Shown here piece after piece: positions 44,282 through 55,562 of a stretch of 64,000 bases of DNA. The position numbers and the translations under genes are program-made. The stretch is from assembly GCF_003086295.3 (NCBI RefSeq), contig NC_092041.1, positions 99,411,827 through 99,475,826 of the forward strand, in the 5' to 3' direction. The stretch is from Arachis hypogaea. Lineage: Eukaryota; Streptophyta; Magnoliopsida; Fabales; Fabaceae. How positions within the stretch are numbered: the stretch's first letter is position 1; the number at the start of each line of letters is the position of its first letter. The notes beneath the pieces are model-generated. The model ran no database searches. It saw only the letters and a program-made list of their open reading frames with translations, and was not told the origin of the DNA.

Positions 44282-46972
44282 ATGGCTTTCTCAGCAGACT
44301 CTTCTCGCCGCAACTCCCTCATCCCTTCCTTCCTCTACTCTTCCTCTTCCTCCGCCAAAACCCTATCCTTCCAGAAGATTCTCACCTCCCCCTCCTCCTC
44401 CCCTGCCGCAGCACCTTCCGGCAGCAACGGTGGCGCCTTCATGATTCCCTCTCCCAGCGAGCCCGGCAAGATCGAGATGTACTCTCCGGCCTTCTACGCC
44501 GCCTGTACCGCCGGCGGAATCCTCAGCTGTGGTCTCACTCACATGGCCGTCACTCCTCTTGACCTCGTCAAGTGTAATATGCAGGTTAACTATCTTGACC
44601 TCTTTTTCTTGATCTGGCTCTCTATGCATAGGTTTGAATGTGATCTAAGCCGTGTCGCTTCGTGTTGGTTTAGATCTATGATTTTACACTGTTTTATTCG
44701 TGTTTTATTTATTACCTAGATCTGCGGAGTTTGCTATTTGTGTTGAATCGAAGGATTTTCTTACTGTTATTATGTGATATTTGTAGTTTGATTTCGGTTT
44801 TATACTCTAAAATTTATAGGGAAATACATTCGTTTTATTTTTTAGTTGCAGCCGAGTTTTTACGCTGATTATGTGCTGAATATGATTCCCTGAGAGAGAC
44901 TTATTTTCTGAAGTGAAGAATCTCTGATGCGTAGTAACGATGTGTGTTGTACTCTGTTTCTATTGGAATTATTTGCCTGGTTGTGATCTTTGATTTAATT
45001 AATATTGAATTAAGAATAGACAGAACGGTTCGAGTTACACGTGGCAGTAGTAATATTCCAGTTATCATTTCAGCCATGCTATTTAGTAGAAATTAGTGGA
45101 ATTGAGAAATAATGAGAAGTCAACGGTGGTTATTTAATATAAGTTGTCATACTTTTAATTGGTACAGTTGAATTAATATTGAATTGGTTGTTGATTTCAG
45201 ATTGACCCTGCCAAGTACAAGAGTATCTCCTCTGGTTTTGGAGTTCTGCTGAAGGAGCAGGGACTCAGAGGCTTCTTCAGGGGATGGGTGCCAACTTTGC
45301 TTGGTTATAGTGCTCAAGGTGCCTGCAAGTTTGGATTTTATGAATTCTTCAAAAAGTACTACTCTGATCTGGCTGGCCCGGAATATGCAACCAAGTACAA
45401 GACCTTGATCTACCTTGCTGGTTCTGCATCTGCTGAGGTTATTGCTGATATTGCACTTTGCCCATTTGAGGCCGTGAAGGTCCGTGTTCAAACTCAGCCC
45501 GGCTTTGCTAGGGGTCTGGCTGATGGGTTACCGAAGTTTGTCAGATCTGAAGGAACCTTGGGGTATGTTTATAAATGCTGTTGAAACTCTTGCATATTTT
45601 TTGTAGTGTTATGCTACTCTTGCTAAGAAATAAGATGTGTTTCTAATAAAATGTCTTGATTTCAGATTGTACAAGGGATTGGTGCCTCTGTGGGGACGAC
45701 AAATTCCATGTAGGTACTCCTAAACTGAAATGTCTTCTTGCTGCATTGTTAACTGTTCAGTATTTCATACTTGGGTTACCAGCTGAGGCAATTAGTGTGC
45801 ACTAATATATAGCGTCACATTTCTTGTCATTTCGTATTGTGCCACTGTAGCCTATACTGTTTTGCCTCGATTAACATTTTGAAAAGTAAATATTCTTCTT
45901 TCTTAATATATTTGTAGTTAAATCATGTTAATTGTTTTTGTAAATTTACTTACCAGGTATGACAAAATTATCATTGGTAGAATTTAGCTGTTCAAGTGTA
46001 CTGCAATTACTTAGCAAGGGTATAACCAAACAGATTAATCCTTGGAGCAACGGTTGAGTTGTCTCTGTGTGACCTCAAGGTCACAGGTTCAAGCCGTGGA
46101 AACAGCCAGCCACTGATATAATTATCAGGTTAGGCTGCGCACATTACACCCTTTGGGTGTGACCCTTCCTGGATCCTGCGTTAACGCAAGATGCTTGTGC
46201 ACCGGGCTGTCCTGTTACATTTTGTCAAAATTTTTCCATGATATTTTTATGTTTATCTTTAAGAATTATTTTGGAATATTCCGAATCACTTGTGTGTTAT
46301 TTTTCATGAATTTGGTTATAGTTTATTTTGTGCCCAATGTGATAAATAATTCATGAGTAGATTTTTAAATCAATGTTCTTTTTGCAGACACAATGATGAA
46401 GTTTGCTTCTTTTGAGACCATTGTGGAGATGATCTACAAGCATGCCATCCCCACACCAAAGAATGAGTGCAGCAAGAGTCTGCAACTCGGTGTGAGTTTT
46501 GCTGGTGGATATGTTGCAGGTGTGTTCTGTGCCATTGTGTCACATCCTGCTGATAACCTTGTCTCTTTCCTCAACAATGCCAAGGGAGCAACCGTTGGTG
46601 ATGTAAGTCACACTCAAGTGCAAGTTTGTTATTTTGACTGAATTTGACAACTTAATTTGATGTTATCTGTGGTGTTATACAGGCTGTGCAGAAGCTTGGT
46701 TTGTGGGGTCTCTTCACCCGAGGCCTCCCTCTGCGTATTGTTATGATTGGAACACTTACAGGAGCTCAATGGGGAATATATGATGCCTTCAAGGTCTTCG
46801 TGGGACTGTAAGTTTATGTGATTGCTACTCTGAGATGTAGTTCTGTTTTTTGTCATGGCCTTCTTTACAACATACTAATTTAAATCTTTGTTCCCTTTTT
46901 AGGCCAACCACCGGTGGTCCTGCTCCTTCTGCTGTTCCTACCCCCACCAGTGCTGAGCTTGCAAAGGCTTAG
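44282..46972 (+). CDS. MPT3: Mitochondrial phosphate carrier (PHT3/MPT3 type), six exons, intact
   Basis: Exons 44282-44584, 45201-45562, 45666-45709, 46388-46602, 46683-46807, 46903-46972 join to 1119 bases, 372 residues, all introns GT-AG and no stop inside. The protein imports phosphate with protons into the matrix across the inner membrane, feeding ATP synthase. Residues 1-65 are Ser- and Arg-rich, fitting a mitochondrial extension. Three carrier repeats follow with signatures PLDLVK (92-97), PFEAVK (189-194) and the atypical HPADNLVS (about 289-296) that marks phosphate carriers. Length is close to Arabidopsis MPT3 (375). The tail is Pro/Thr-rich and ends ELAKA. The ATG is the first in the leader with good context. 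It is the only clearly functional gene here. Confidence 0.95.
46036..46214 (+). mobile_element. tRNA-derived SINE (Au-like) in intron 3
   Basis: Box A-like TGGAGCAACGGTTG and box B-like GGTTCAAGCCG are spaced as in tRNA-derived SINEs. The body TAGGCTGCGCACATTACACC and the end GTGCACCGGGCTG match the Au family as I remember it. It sits in the 678-base third intron in the sense direction. Flanking duplications are not clear. Confidence 0.7.
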
Positions 46973-47340
46973 ATTGCCAAGATGACACAGTTAATAGTTT
47001 GTTTAGAGAGCCAGCGAATAGGGACCATAAATAAACAGAGGATTGCTGAAGTTGCTTGAGTGGAACTCAAGTATGGTTGGATGATATTCTTTGAAGTTCA
47101 GACATTGTTTCCATTTTTCTTGAGTATTTTGAATTTTTGGGTGGATGGTTTTGCTCGCATCCTTCCTGTTGCCGAACACTTTGTAGGTAGTTGATATAAT
47201 TTTGCATGTTAGGATATCACATGCTCCTTTCAAATCGGAATACATATCTGTTTTCTTGTCCATGCAAAAGCATGGAACCATATGCAATGCCAAAATCGAG
47301 ATTATTTTACATATAGTTAACTTCAATTTTTGTGATCTGA
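46973..47340 (+). other. 3' untranslated region of the phosphate carrier gene
   Basis: An AATAAA motif occurs at about 47027-47034, 55 bases after the stop. That is close for a plant 3' end, so the real site may be further along (T-rich stretches to about 47340). No other gene starts here. Confidence 0.5.
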
Positions 47341-50300
47341 TAAATAATTGTTCTCAATTCGAATCATGATTTTTGTATTGATGTCATCTGCTGCATCCGG
47401 GTGTTACTTTGCCAGCTGTAGTATACTTCCATCTTGTGGTTGTTAACTTCTAGATGAAAACGCATATTGGTCAATCTATGCTGGATGATTTCTTAACATA
47501 AAGCTGTGAAGCCTAACTATTGGGTAGATTATTTTAATTCTGTTCATTGTATATTAAGTGTGTCAGTAGTAGTTCGCTATTACAAAATGTCTATCACTAC
47601 TTGTCCCATTTGTTTTTCCCACTCTTTTCTTATTTGAAGTTAACTAAACTGCGAAATGTTAGTGTATATTGAAGGTATAATGGTATATATCTATGCGTTG
47701 TCCAAATAATAGGGAATAAAAAAATTGAGAATGTAAAGTGTAATTTTTAATCCTTTATTGTTCTTTCTTTTATATTTATTTTTGGTCTTATAAAATTAAT
47801 AGTGAGAGATCATATTTTACTCTTTCAATTGTTAAAAAAATTGAGAGAATTTATTTCCCAAATTATTTGTCCAAGAGCTAGTAAAACTGCTGTCAGGGAC
47901 GATAATTCTTTCCGTAATAAATTTAGAATAAGACGCTATTTTCGTTTGAAGTCCATATGCCTCTGTGGAGTCAATAGGGCTTGTGCTATAACGGAGACAC
48001 GGATAACTGACCACGAAGTACCGGGAAGAGTTAAAAGGAAGAAATAGTGTTCAATTATTAATAGCTAATATATAACAAAAAGCACGTTTTTCCCCGCATG
48101 GTCAACGGGTCATAGCTCTACGGCACCAACTAGGAAAATCCAGGGCCGCCGCTTTCAATGGTGGCAGGTTCTAAGGGATAGGAAATTCGGTCCGTCCATT
48201 TTGACAAATGAGTGAGCAGTGTTGTTGCTTTATGAAACTTGAACACGCATCACATAATGGCAACAGAAGAAAAGACGGCTCAATGCTTAATATCTTCTTG
48301 CATAACGCCATAACCATAGGTCAGGCTTAGTAGGTCCTTGATGATGTCGAAGAAGGTCCACAACAACACTACTACACTACCACTACCAAGCCTCTATTAA
48401 TCAAAATCATGAAAAAGAAGCATTTGGAGAAGGTACCTTTCCCCAATCCCATAAGCATCACTATATATAACTCAACAAAAATGTTTAGGGGACATCATTT
48501 GGGAACCATAGAGAGCCGTAACTTGTTTTTTTATTTTATATTTTTTAATTATTGCTGAAATAAATGGATAGTTTTAGATGTAATAAACATGTAATTATAG
48601 ATGTTACAAACATAAAATTATCAATGTTAAATTAAATGAGATAATTTTATATTATTTTCTCCCTAAATTACTCGTTACTAAATATACTTTAAACTTATCT
48701 CACGCTAGAAACTGGATAATCATTCACTACAACTTAGCTTGTTCGGTAGTTAATGTACAAGCAATTTTGGCTTAAATATGTTTTAATTCTTAAAACTATT
48801 GTGGCTTATTTATGTTTTTTTGGATGTCAAAAGTTTAAATCCCATTCATTGTACTAACATATCCTTTTATAAAGACTTGGGTTTAGATTTATCTTTTAAG
48901 TTGTAACAGCATATCAGGATGCAAGCCCCTAGTAGAGTTAAAAATATAGGAAGAGTTTCAGGTATGGCACGTACGCAAATGGCATTCCAAAATGCCAAGT
49001 AGAGACCGGTAACAGGTGAAGCTGAAATCAGGTGTAAAAAGTCTAAGGATTTGTTTGGATGTCATTCTCATAAAATATATTTTTTAATGATTTTTTTAAA
49101 AAATTTTTTATAAAAGTAAAAGTGATTTTATGTTTGGATATTTCATGTAAAAAGATCTTTTTATTTATTAATTATATTTGAGTAAAATAAGATAAAAATA
49201 TTTTTTTCATTTATTATATGAAAAATATTTTTTTTAAAAAATTAAAAAATATATAAATTATAATTTTTCAAAAAAAATATTTTTTTATTTTTTTAATACT
49301 TTTACTATTAAAATTTTTTTAGACATACTAAAAATAAAAAAGAAATTTTTTTATTAAAATTTTGTTTTTTATTGATTTGATAGCGTTCAAACAAATAGTA
49401 AAAGAGCCGTTCTTTGTGTGACGGTGTGACCATGAGCAGTTGGTGTAAGTTTCAGCTGGTTGGTTGAATTAAGCATTGGCTTTGACAGCTTATTTGGCAG
49501 GCCTTTATTGAATAGATAATGGACTGGGTTGTGTGTGTGAAGTGAGTTTTGTTAGTGATTCTTTTGTCTGTTTGAATTTTAAAACCAGGTAATGGTAGCC
49601 CAAATAATTGTTTCATAGTAATGCAGTTAATGGTTAGACGAAGATTCACACCAATGTGACTGTAGTCACTGTATTATATTCTCTTTCATTTTAAACCAAT
49701 GCAACTGCCAACTAGGTATCTATCATCAATTCATCATTCATCTTTTAATTAATCATTATTCATTACAATTTAATAAAATAATTATAATAATTATTTTTAG
49801 ATATTATGTCTCAAAGCTTCTTTCTTATATATTTAAAATTCAAAATAATATCTCCTTAAAATTAAAATATTTAAATTTAAATTTAAACCTAACAAAATAA
49901 AAATAACAAACCAAAATTAAATTCTAAAAAAATTAAAATTGAAATAATATTATCAAAATCAATTTCTTTAGTTCTAAATCTAGTATATGGCTTTTTTTCG
50001 TTTAAATTTTCTTTGTTGATGTGATTGTTAGGTAATTTTATACGTAAATGAGTTTTTATGAGTTTTGGATGTATTTAAAAATATTTTGTGCACTATTTTA
50101 TTATTTTGGATGTGTAAAAATAAAGGTTTGATGATAGAAACTATAACTATGAGTTTGTATGAGTTTTTGTTGTGTTTAGAAAGTATTTTATGCATGATGA
50201 TGTTATTTTAGATGAGATATTATTAAGGTTTGATGTATTATAATCATATCGAATCTTAATTGCTAGGTAATGATAAATTTTGGATAAATTGAGACGAGTT

Positions 50301-50460
50301 TCAAATGTGTTCAAAAATATTTGATGTGCTATTATGTTATTTTGAATGTGTTATAATAGTTTAGTATAGTATTCTTAAATATTTTTTCATAACTATCATT
50401 TTACATAATTAAAGGAAAAAACTTTGTATGGCCTAAGTAATATATAGTGTGCTAAATTTC
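47341..50460. other. Intergenic AT-rich DNA
   Basis: No gene. The frame at 47802-48047 has no known content. One MITE-like element lies at 49049-49396. The rest shows nothing I can name. Confidence 0.5.
49049..49396. mobile_element. MITE-like element, about 350 bases
   Basis: The ends ATTTGTTTGGAT and GTTCAAACAAAT are imperfect inverted repeats (10 of 12 bases), and the interior is almost pure AT with hairpin-forming stretches. Size and base composition fit a non-autonomous DNA transposon. Target duplication is not resolved. Confidence 0.45.
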
Positions 50461-50461
50461 T

Positions 50462-50650
50462 CACATTATTTTTGTTGATTTATTACGGTAACTCCCAATT
50501 CAGCCGATCAAGGCTAATCTATCACGGATCTGAACTTCATTTAAGGATTTGTCGTTGATTAATGAGTTGTTATATGTACAAAGAGAAATTCGAACCTCAA
50601 TATTTACTTAAACGAACTAATGAGCTAACCACGACAACCCAACTTAGTTG
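50462..50650 (-). mobile_element. tRNA-derived SINE-like repeat
   Basis: On the minus strand, GTGGTTAGCTCATTAG (box A-like) and GGTTCGAATTTC (box B-like) are 35 bases apart. They are followed by about 110 bases of unique tail that ends near 50465. This fits a plant SINE; I do not recognise the family. Confidence 0.55.
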
Positions 50651-52680
50651 AATTTCTCACATTATGTTAAAAAAATTAATACAACCAACAGTTTAAACTA
50701 ATGTTAGATGTGTCAAGAATTTATAATGTACTTTTTTAACATAAATATTAAATAAAATTAAAATATTAACATATCTACTCTACCTTGAATAATTATAAAA
50801 AAACTCTAAAACAGTAAATGAATAATTATTTATCTTGTTAAAAGAATAAAAAATCACAATTACAAACCACATAATAATGAAAAACTAAAACATAATGAAA
50901 AACACTAGTAGTCACACATGCATATAAAGTAACGTAATTGAATAAAGTGAAATGTAGAAAGCTAGTTACACATCTCAACGATATTAAGTATTTGTATATG
51001 AATCTCGTTAGGGAGTTAATGGGATATCTGTATAATGTGTATAATGAGCTGTTCATTTGCTCCAATATGAGTTAAAAATGAAAATCAACTCACCTCTCAC
51101 CCTAATTTCAAAAATCCCATTCACTTTTATTTTAATTATAACCATCTAATCCCTAATTCAATTCCTCAATCCCTTTCTTTTTTAGCATTGACGGCAACCC
51201 TCCCTACCAACCCTTGAGACCTATCTTGACCATCCCACTGCAGCGGCGACGAGTGACCCCGCACCTCCATCAGTGCCGACCAGACCCCTGCTGCTCACCC
51301 TCCACCGCGCGCCTCCTACGTCGCCGGTCGCAGCCAGTTCGCTCGCCCCCCGCTTTTCGTCGCGGGTCTCGCGTGGGCTTCACTGGAGAGCCACATCCTC
51401 GCCGCAGTTGAACGTTGCAGGAGCCTGGGTCGCGGCTTGCCTCAGCACCAGTATCGAGACCGCTGTGGGCGCCTCCTGCTTCCTGCATCGTTTGTGCTGT
51501 GTCAGTCCCTTGAAGCCGTGAAAATTGAACGGGTAGACCTCGTTGCTATTACGGTGGTCAAACCCATTTCGTGGTCGACGAGTTACTGGAGGTTAGTGGG
51601 TTGATTTATTGCTGTGATGATATCTGTTTCTCTTGCTACTAGCTGTACATGATAGTTGAGGTGTTTGATTGTTCATAGTGAAGAACTCTGTTGTTGCAAT
51701 GTCACTGCGTTGGAAGTTGTAGAATAAGTTGTTGTTGTAGATGGTTGCAATGGATTTAAGCTTAGCGCGAGAAGTTTTGAAAACGCCTGCTTTAAATAGC
51801 TTAGTATTTTTTGCACACCGTGTGGGTACCTTTGCATGTAATGACATGTAAATTAGTTGACCTTTGTTGTTTTTTATTTGACATTATTTGGATGATTACT
51901 TTAGCATGTTCTTAGATGTTTGGTTTCTATTTTAGGGTATGCTCCAATGAATTGAATTGGTCCGAATTTGACTCTGATTGTATAATCAACATTAAATATC
52001 ATTATCTGTTACAATTCTTTCTTGACAAGGCTAGCTAGTATTCATCATCCGCTCATTTTACAAGAATTTTAAATCGTAATATAAGAAATAGACAAATAAA
52101 ATATAGTTTTATTCAAAAACAAAACTGAAAGTTGATCTGGCCATTGGAACAAGTCAATTAACAGCAAGCCATCTTTTCTAAAATTTGTTTAATATACACC
52201 ATTTTTCGCAGGATAGCTGCAAGTTTGCTTTGATTTTTATTTCAAGCTTTTGTTTCAGTTTTTCAAAGTTTAAAAGTCACACATTGCTATAGCCTTAATT
52301 TGTTTTCACATTTATATGTATTATGAGATTTTGTTTGTTGATCTTATTTATAGAGAGGGTATGATTCGATTCCTAAATAGAACAAATACAACATTAGTTA
52401 CATATATTGAAAATTTAAGCATTTTTTTAATTAATAAAACAAGAAGGGAAGAGACTTTTACCAAAAATAAGCGATATAACATAGAAGTGGTATTCTACAT
52501 TTCTTGTAGCATGCATCTAACTATGCTTAGCTTCTTTTTAATTACTAGCAACATATCATGCATATAATAACAAAAGAAGACCTTATGTAGTAGCATATAT
52601 GCTGTTTGTTTGTGCTGTTGGTGGTGATATTGAATTTTAATTAAGAATGTAATAATTGAATAAAAGTTCTTAATATATGT
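50651..52680. other. Intergenic DNA with a GC-rich block
   Basis: 51190-51530 is strikingly GC-rich compared with its AT-rich flanks. All frames there are short and encode Pro/Arg/Ser-rich text without a family signature, so I do not call a gene. It could be a captured first exon or leader. The rest is featureless. Confidence 0.45.
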
Positions 52681-54010
52681 TAGATGTTTATTATCAACTA
52701 AAGCGAATGTTCATTTTACTATGTATGCAGGTGGTTCGTTTATTCAAAAAGTGGATGTTTATTTTACTTATAGTATTGATCTTTTGCTTGATTTGCTAAA
52801 TTTTGCATGTACATGCTCCACTAGTTTCTTTTGTTAAGTGGTTTCGGAGTAATGGAGAAAAATTGGATTAGACTTAGTTTATATTTTCTTGAATTGAAGT
52901 TGGGTTTGAGTTAGGCTATTTAAACATGGTGCATGGATGAAATTTTAGTTAATTTGTTATATGTTTATTATCAATTAAAGCGGATATTCATTTTATTATG
53001 TATGCATATGTTCATTTTATTTTGTGTTGGAATTGAGTTTCATTCTGTTTTATTGGTTATAGTGAAAGCAATTATTTAGTTAATCATTTAGTTATGCTTT
53101 TTTGAGGTTAAGATTTTTTTGCATAGATTGTTGATTATCTTCTAAAGTCTTGGGTTAATGAGTTCTTGTTACATACTAGTAATTGATATGCCTGAAAATT
53201 GAGTTGTGTTCCTGTTTTTCAGTGCATATCGGCTATCGCACGGGTTACAAAATTGAAGAGTAAGGAAGAGAAAGAAGGATCACAGGTACAATCTCTATCA
53301 GCCAAAATATTGGAAAAAGATTACAAGTAGAGAGCTCCTAACAAGCTTCCTTAACTTAGCCTTGAAGAGCTTAATACTGTCATCATGATGCAGCATTTCT
53401 TGAAGATTCTTCTTATTTTACCACACTTTTAAATATTAATGACTAACTATTGGCTTTCTAGTATTTTTCTAAACTATAAATTATATATTTTGTGTAAATG
53501 TTATGTAATAAAAAAATCTTTTAATTTCAAATTAAGACTCTATTTGTTTTTCAAGTTAATATCAATGTTTACAAGAATCGTATTTTAATCTATAATTCCC
53601 AAACCATAAAACAAAAGAAACACGTGGAGCATGCGGATGCAAAAACCAGAAAATTAAGTAACGGTATACCCAAAATAAACATCCACTTTAAAAAGAAAGA
53701 AATAATTCGCAAACACAGTAAAATGAACATCCACATTAGTTGATAAAAAACAACTAAGCAATTGACCAAAAATACCACTCGTGCATCATGTTTATATGGC
53801 ATAACTAAAACCCAGCTTGAATTCAATAAAATTAAACTAAATCTAATTCAACCCACATAATAAAAAAAATTTGCCGGGAATGTGCAAAAAAATGCAGGAA
53901 ATCAAGTAAAAGACAAATAATATACCCAGAATAACCATCTACTTTAGAATGGAAAGAACCATCCGCAATTATAGTAAAATGAACATCCGACTTAGTTTAA
54001 ATGGCTAAAG
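52681..54010. repeat. Fold-back repeat region built on GGATGTTCATTTTA
   Basis: Plus-strand copies lie at about 52681-52850 and 52957-53030. Inverted copies lie at about 53598-53770 and 53940-54000. Shared words are TTTATTATCAA, TGTTCATTTTA and CATGCTCCAC, followed by TTTCTTTTGTT. The two outer arms of about 165 bases could pair over 750 bases. This resembles a fold-back or terminal-repeat-rich DNA transposon, with no transposase visible. Confidence 0.6.
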
Positions 54011-54113
54011 AAAAATACAATTTAGTATTTGTTTTACAATTCAAAATGTCACATAACTCTATTATTTATGTCATTATCTCAACTGACATAAAAGGAAGGA
54101 GCAAAGAGCTTGA

Positions 54114-54370
54114 CTCAAGATTGGGAATGAACGAGGCCTAGTTGGTTGAGATGGTGATCAATATCTTCCGGGTGGTTGATGTGCCTTGGGCGCTCCGGCT
54201 GCCTCCAGAGACCATCCAAACCCCTGACCAGGCCCTTGTTCATGTCTTGCCACCACACCGGCGGCACTGAGTGTTCGTCTTTCACAAAGTCACAGCTTTT
54301 GTTCACCAATGCAACGTCCCTCCCAGTCGTTGACTTAAATCCAAGGTTGCTCCCCTGGTATCTGCATTTA
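54114..54370 (-). pseudogene. Exon-like fragment of unknown gene
   Basis: After an acceptor-like TGCAG near 54366, a frame of about 83 codons runs to a TGA at 54115. It contains VPPVWWQDMNKGLVRGLDG and a His-rich end (PEDIDHHLNQLGLV). It looks conserved rather than random, but I do not recognise the family. It may be the last exon of the gene whose other remnant lies at 54533. Confidence 0.4.
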
Positions 54371-54532
54371 CATTCACCTTAATGAAAGCTAATAAATTTT
54401 GATTTAAGAGCAGTTAATTAACAATGTAGTTATCTATCCGGAATTTATAACAATTACATAACTGTATCACTCTTAGTATGTCTTTCGTTTACAATACATA
54501 TAAATATATGACACCACTAATCATAAAATCCA

Positions 54533-54711
54533 CTATATCATCCTCCCACCATGGAAGCATGTATGGAAGATGCCAAGTACACCCAACATAATGCAAACAA
54601 CAAGAATCACCAAAACTTCTGAAGAGAAATCCCATGTCAATCCTCTTACATAGACCAATGCTAAGAACACTGATAGGCATAGCACATTGTTCATTGTCAC
54701 TGCAGCATATA
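54533..54711 (-). pseudogene. Remnant of a cation exchanger gene (NCX/MHX-like last membrane segments)
   Basis: An acceptor ATGCAG precedes a frame with two hydrophobic segments. Motifs NNVLCLSVFLALVYVRGLTW and DFSSEVLVILVVCIMLGVLG resemble the C-terminal helices of plant Mg/H or Na/Ca exchangers as I recall them. The usual final helix is lost: the frame ends at a stop 10 codons after the homology. Only this piece is visible, so it is a gene fragment rather than a gene. Confidence 0.45.
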
Positions 54712-54719
54712 GCTGCATA

Positions 54720-55562
54720 AGTTACAATTGAAATAAATAAGAATAAGTTGTTAGTTCAAAGTAGAAGAAAAGATTTGCAACGTTTGTATGATAACATTCT
54801 TTTGCCTAACATATTCAAATTTTCTCCTGTGTATCCAGGGTTGGAAAACCTTGAAAAAAGATTCTATTTCTTAACTCCTATAAATGAAGTGGGAAAAAAA
54901 GGAAAGAATCTTATAACAACAATGATCAAATATCCGTCTAGCAATCTAGCATACAGTTAATGAAAATGTTAAAATATGTATGAGAAAGTATTAGGAGCCA
55001 ATGTATGTAGTGTACAATGTGTACATTGGGGTTATATTGAAATTAAAAACAAACTAGAGTCAATTAATTAATTTTTAATTGTTTCATATTTGAAATTTGA
55101 AGGAAATTAGGATTCCCCTCAGTGAGGTCAACAAAAAATGGCAGCCCTAATTCTAATTCTCTCTCAGCGTCGTTCTTCTTCTTCTTTCCTTTCAGCACCG
55201 GCGTCTCCTCCTCCTCCCTCGTGTTGTCATCATCCACCGCACCAAGCCCCTTTTGTGTCTCCCTCCTCAATTGCGACTCAGCGGGCGCATCCTCCCTCAT
55301 GTCGCCCTCCACCATGTTACCGCGACCCCGGCCATTGTTAGCGTGGCCGTTGAAACTCGCCACCCCCATGTTGTCTGACGGCCTCCCCTTGCTTGCCACC
55401 GGGCTTGTTGCGATCCTGTTCCCTGCGAATGACACCCACCAACACGATAATCTCCTCTCTGCAGTGCTGTTTCAATTTTTATGTTCCTCATGTTATTAAT
55501 TTTTTAGGTTTGAATAAAAGTGTGTTGGGTATTTTGTGGGGTTTTTTTTCCTATGTGAAGGT
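54720..55562. other. Spacer before the Sirevirus, with a CT-rich block
   Basis: 55138-55440 is pyrimidine- and GC-rich. Several overlapping frames on both strands are open there because of composition. None has family features, so no gene is called. Confidence 0.5.

Noticed and set aside
51214..51521. Overlapping Pro/Arg-rich open frames on both strands
   Set aside because: Open because of GC content. No start context, splice pattern or family motif that I can defend.
55064..55499. 123- and 125-codon frames on opposite strands
   Set aside because: A CT-rich low-complexity block opens both strands. Neither has a recognisable domain.
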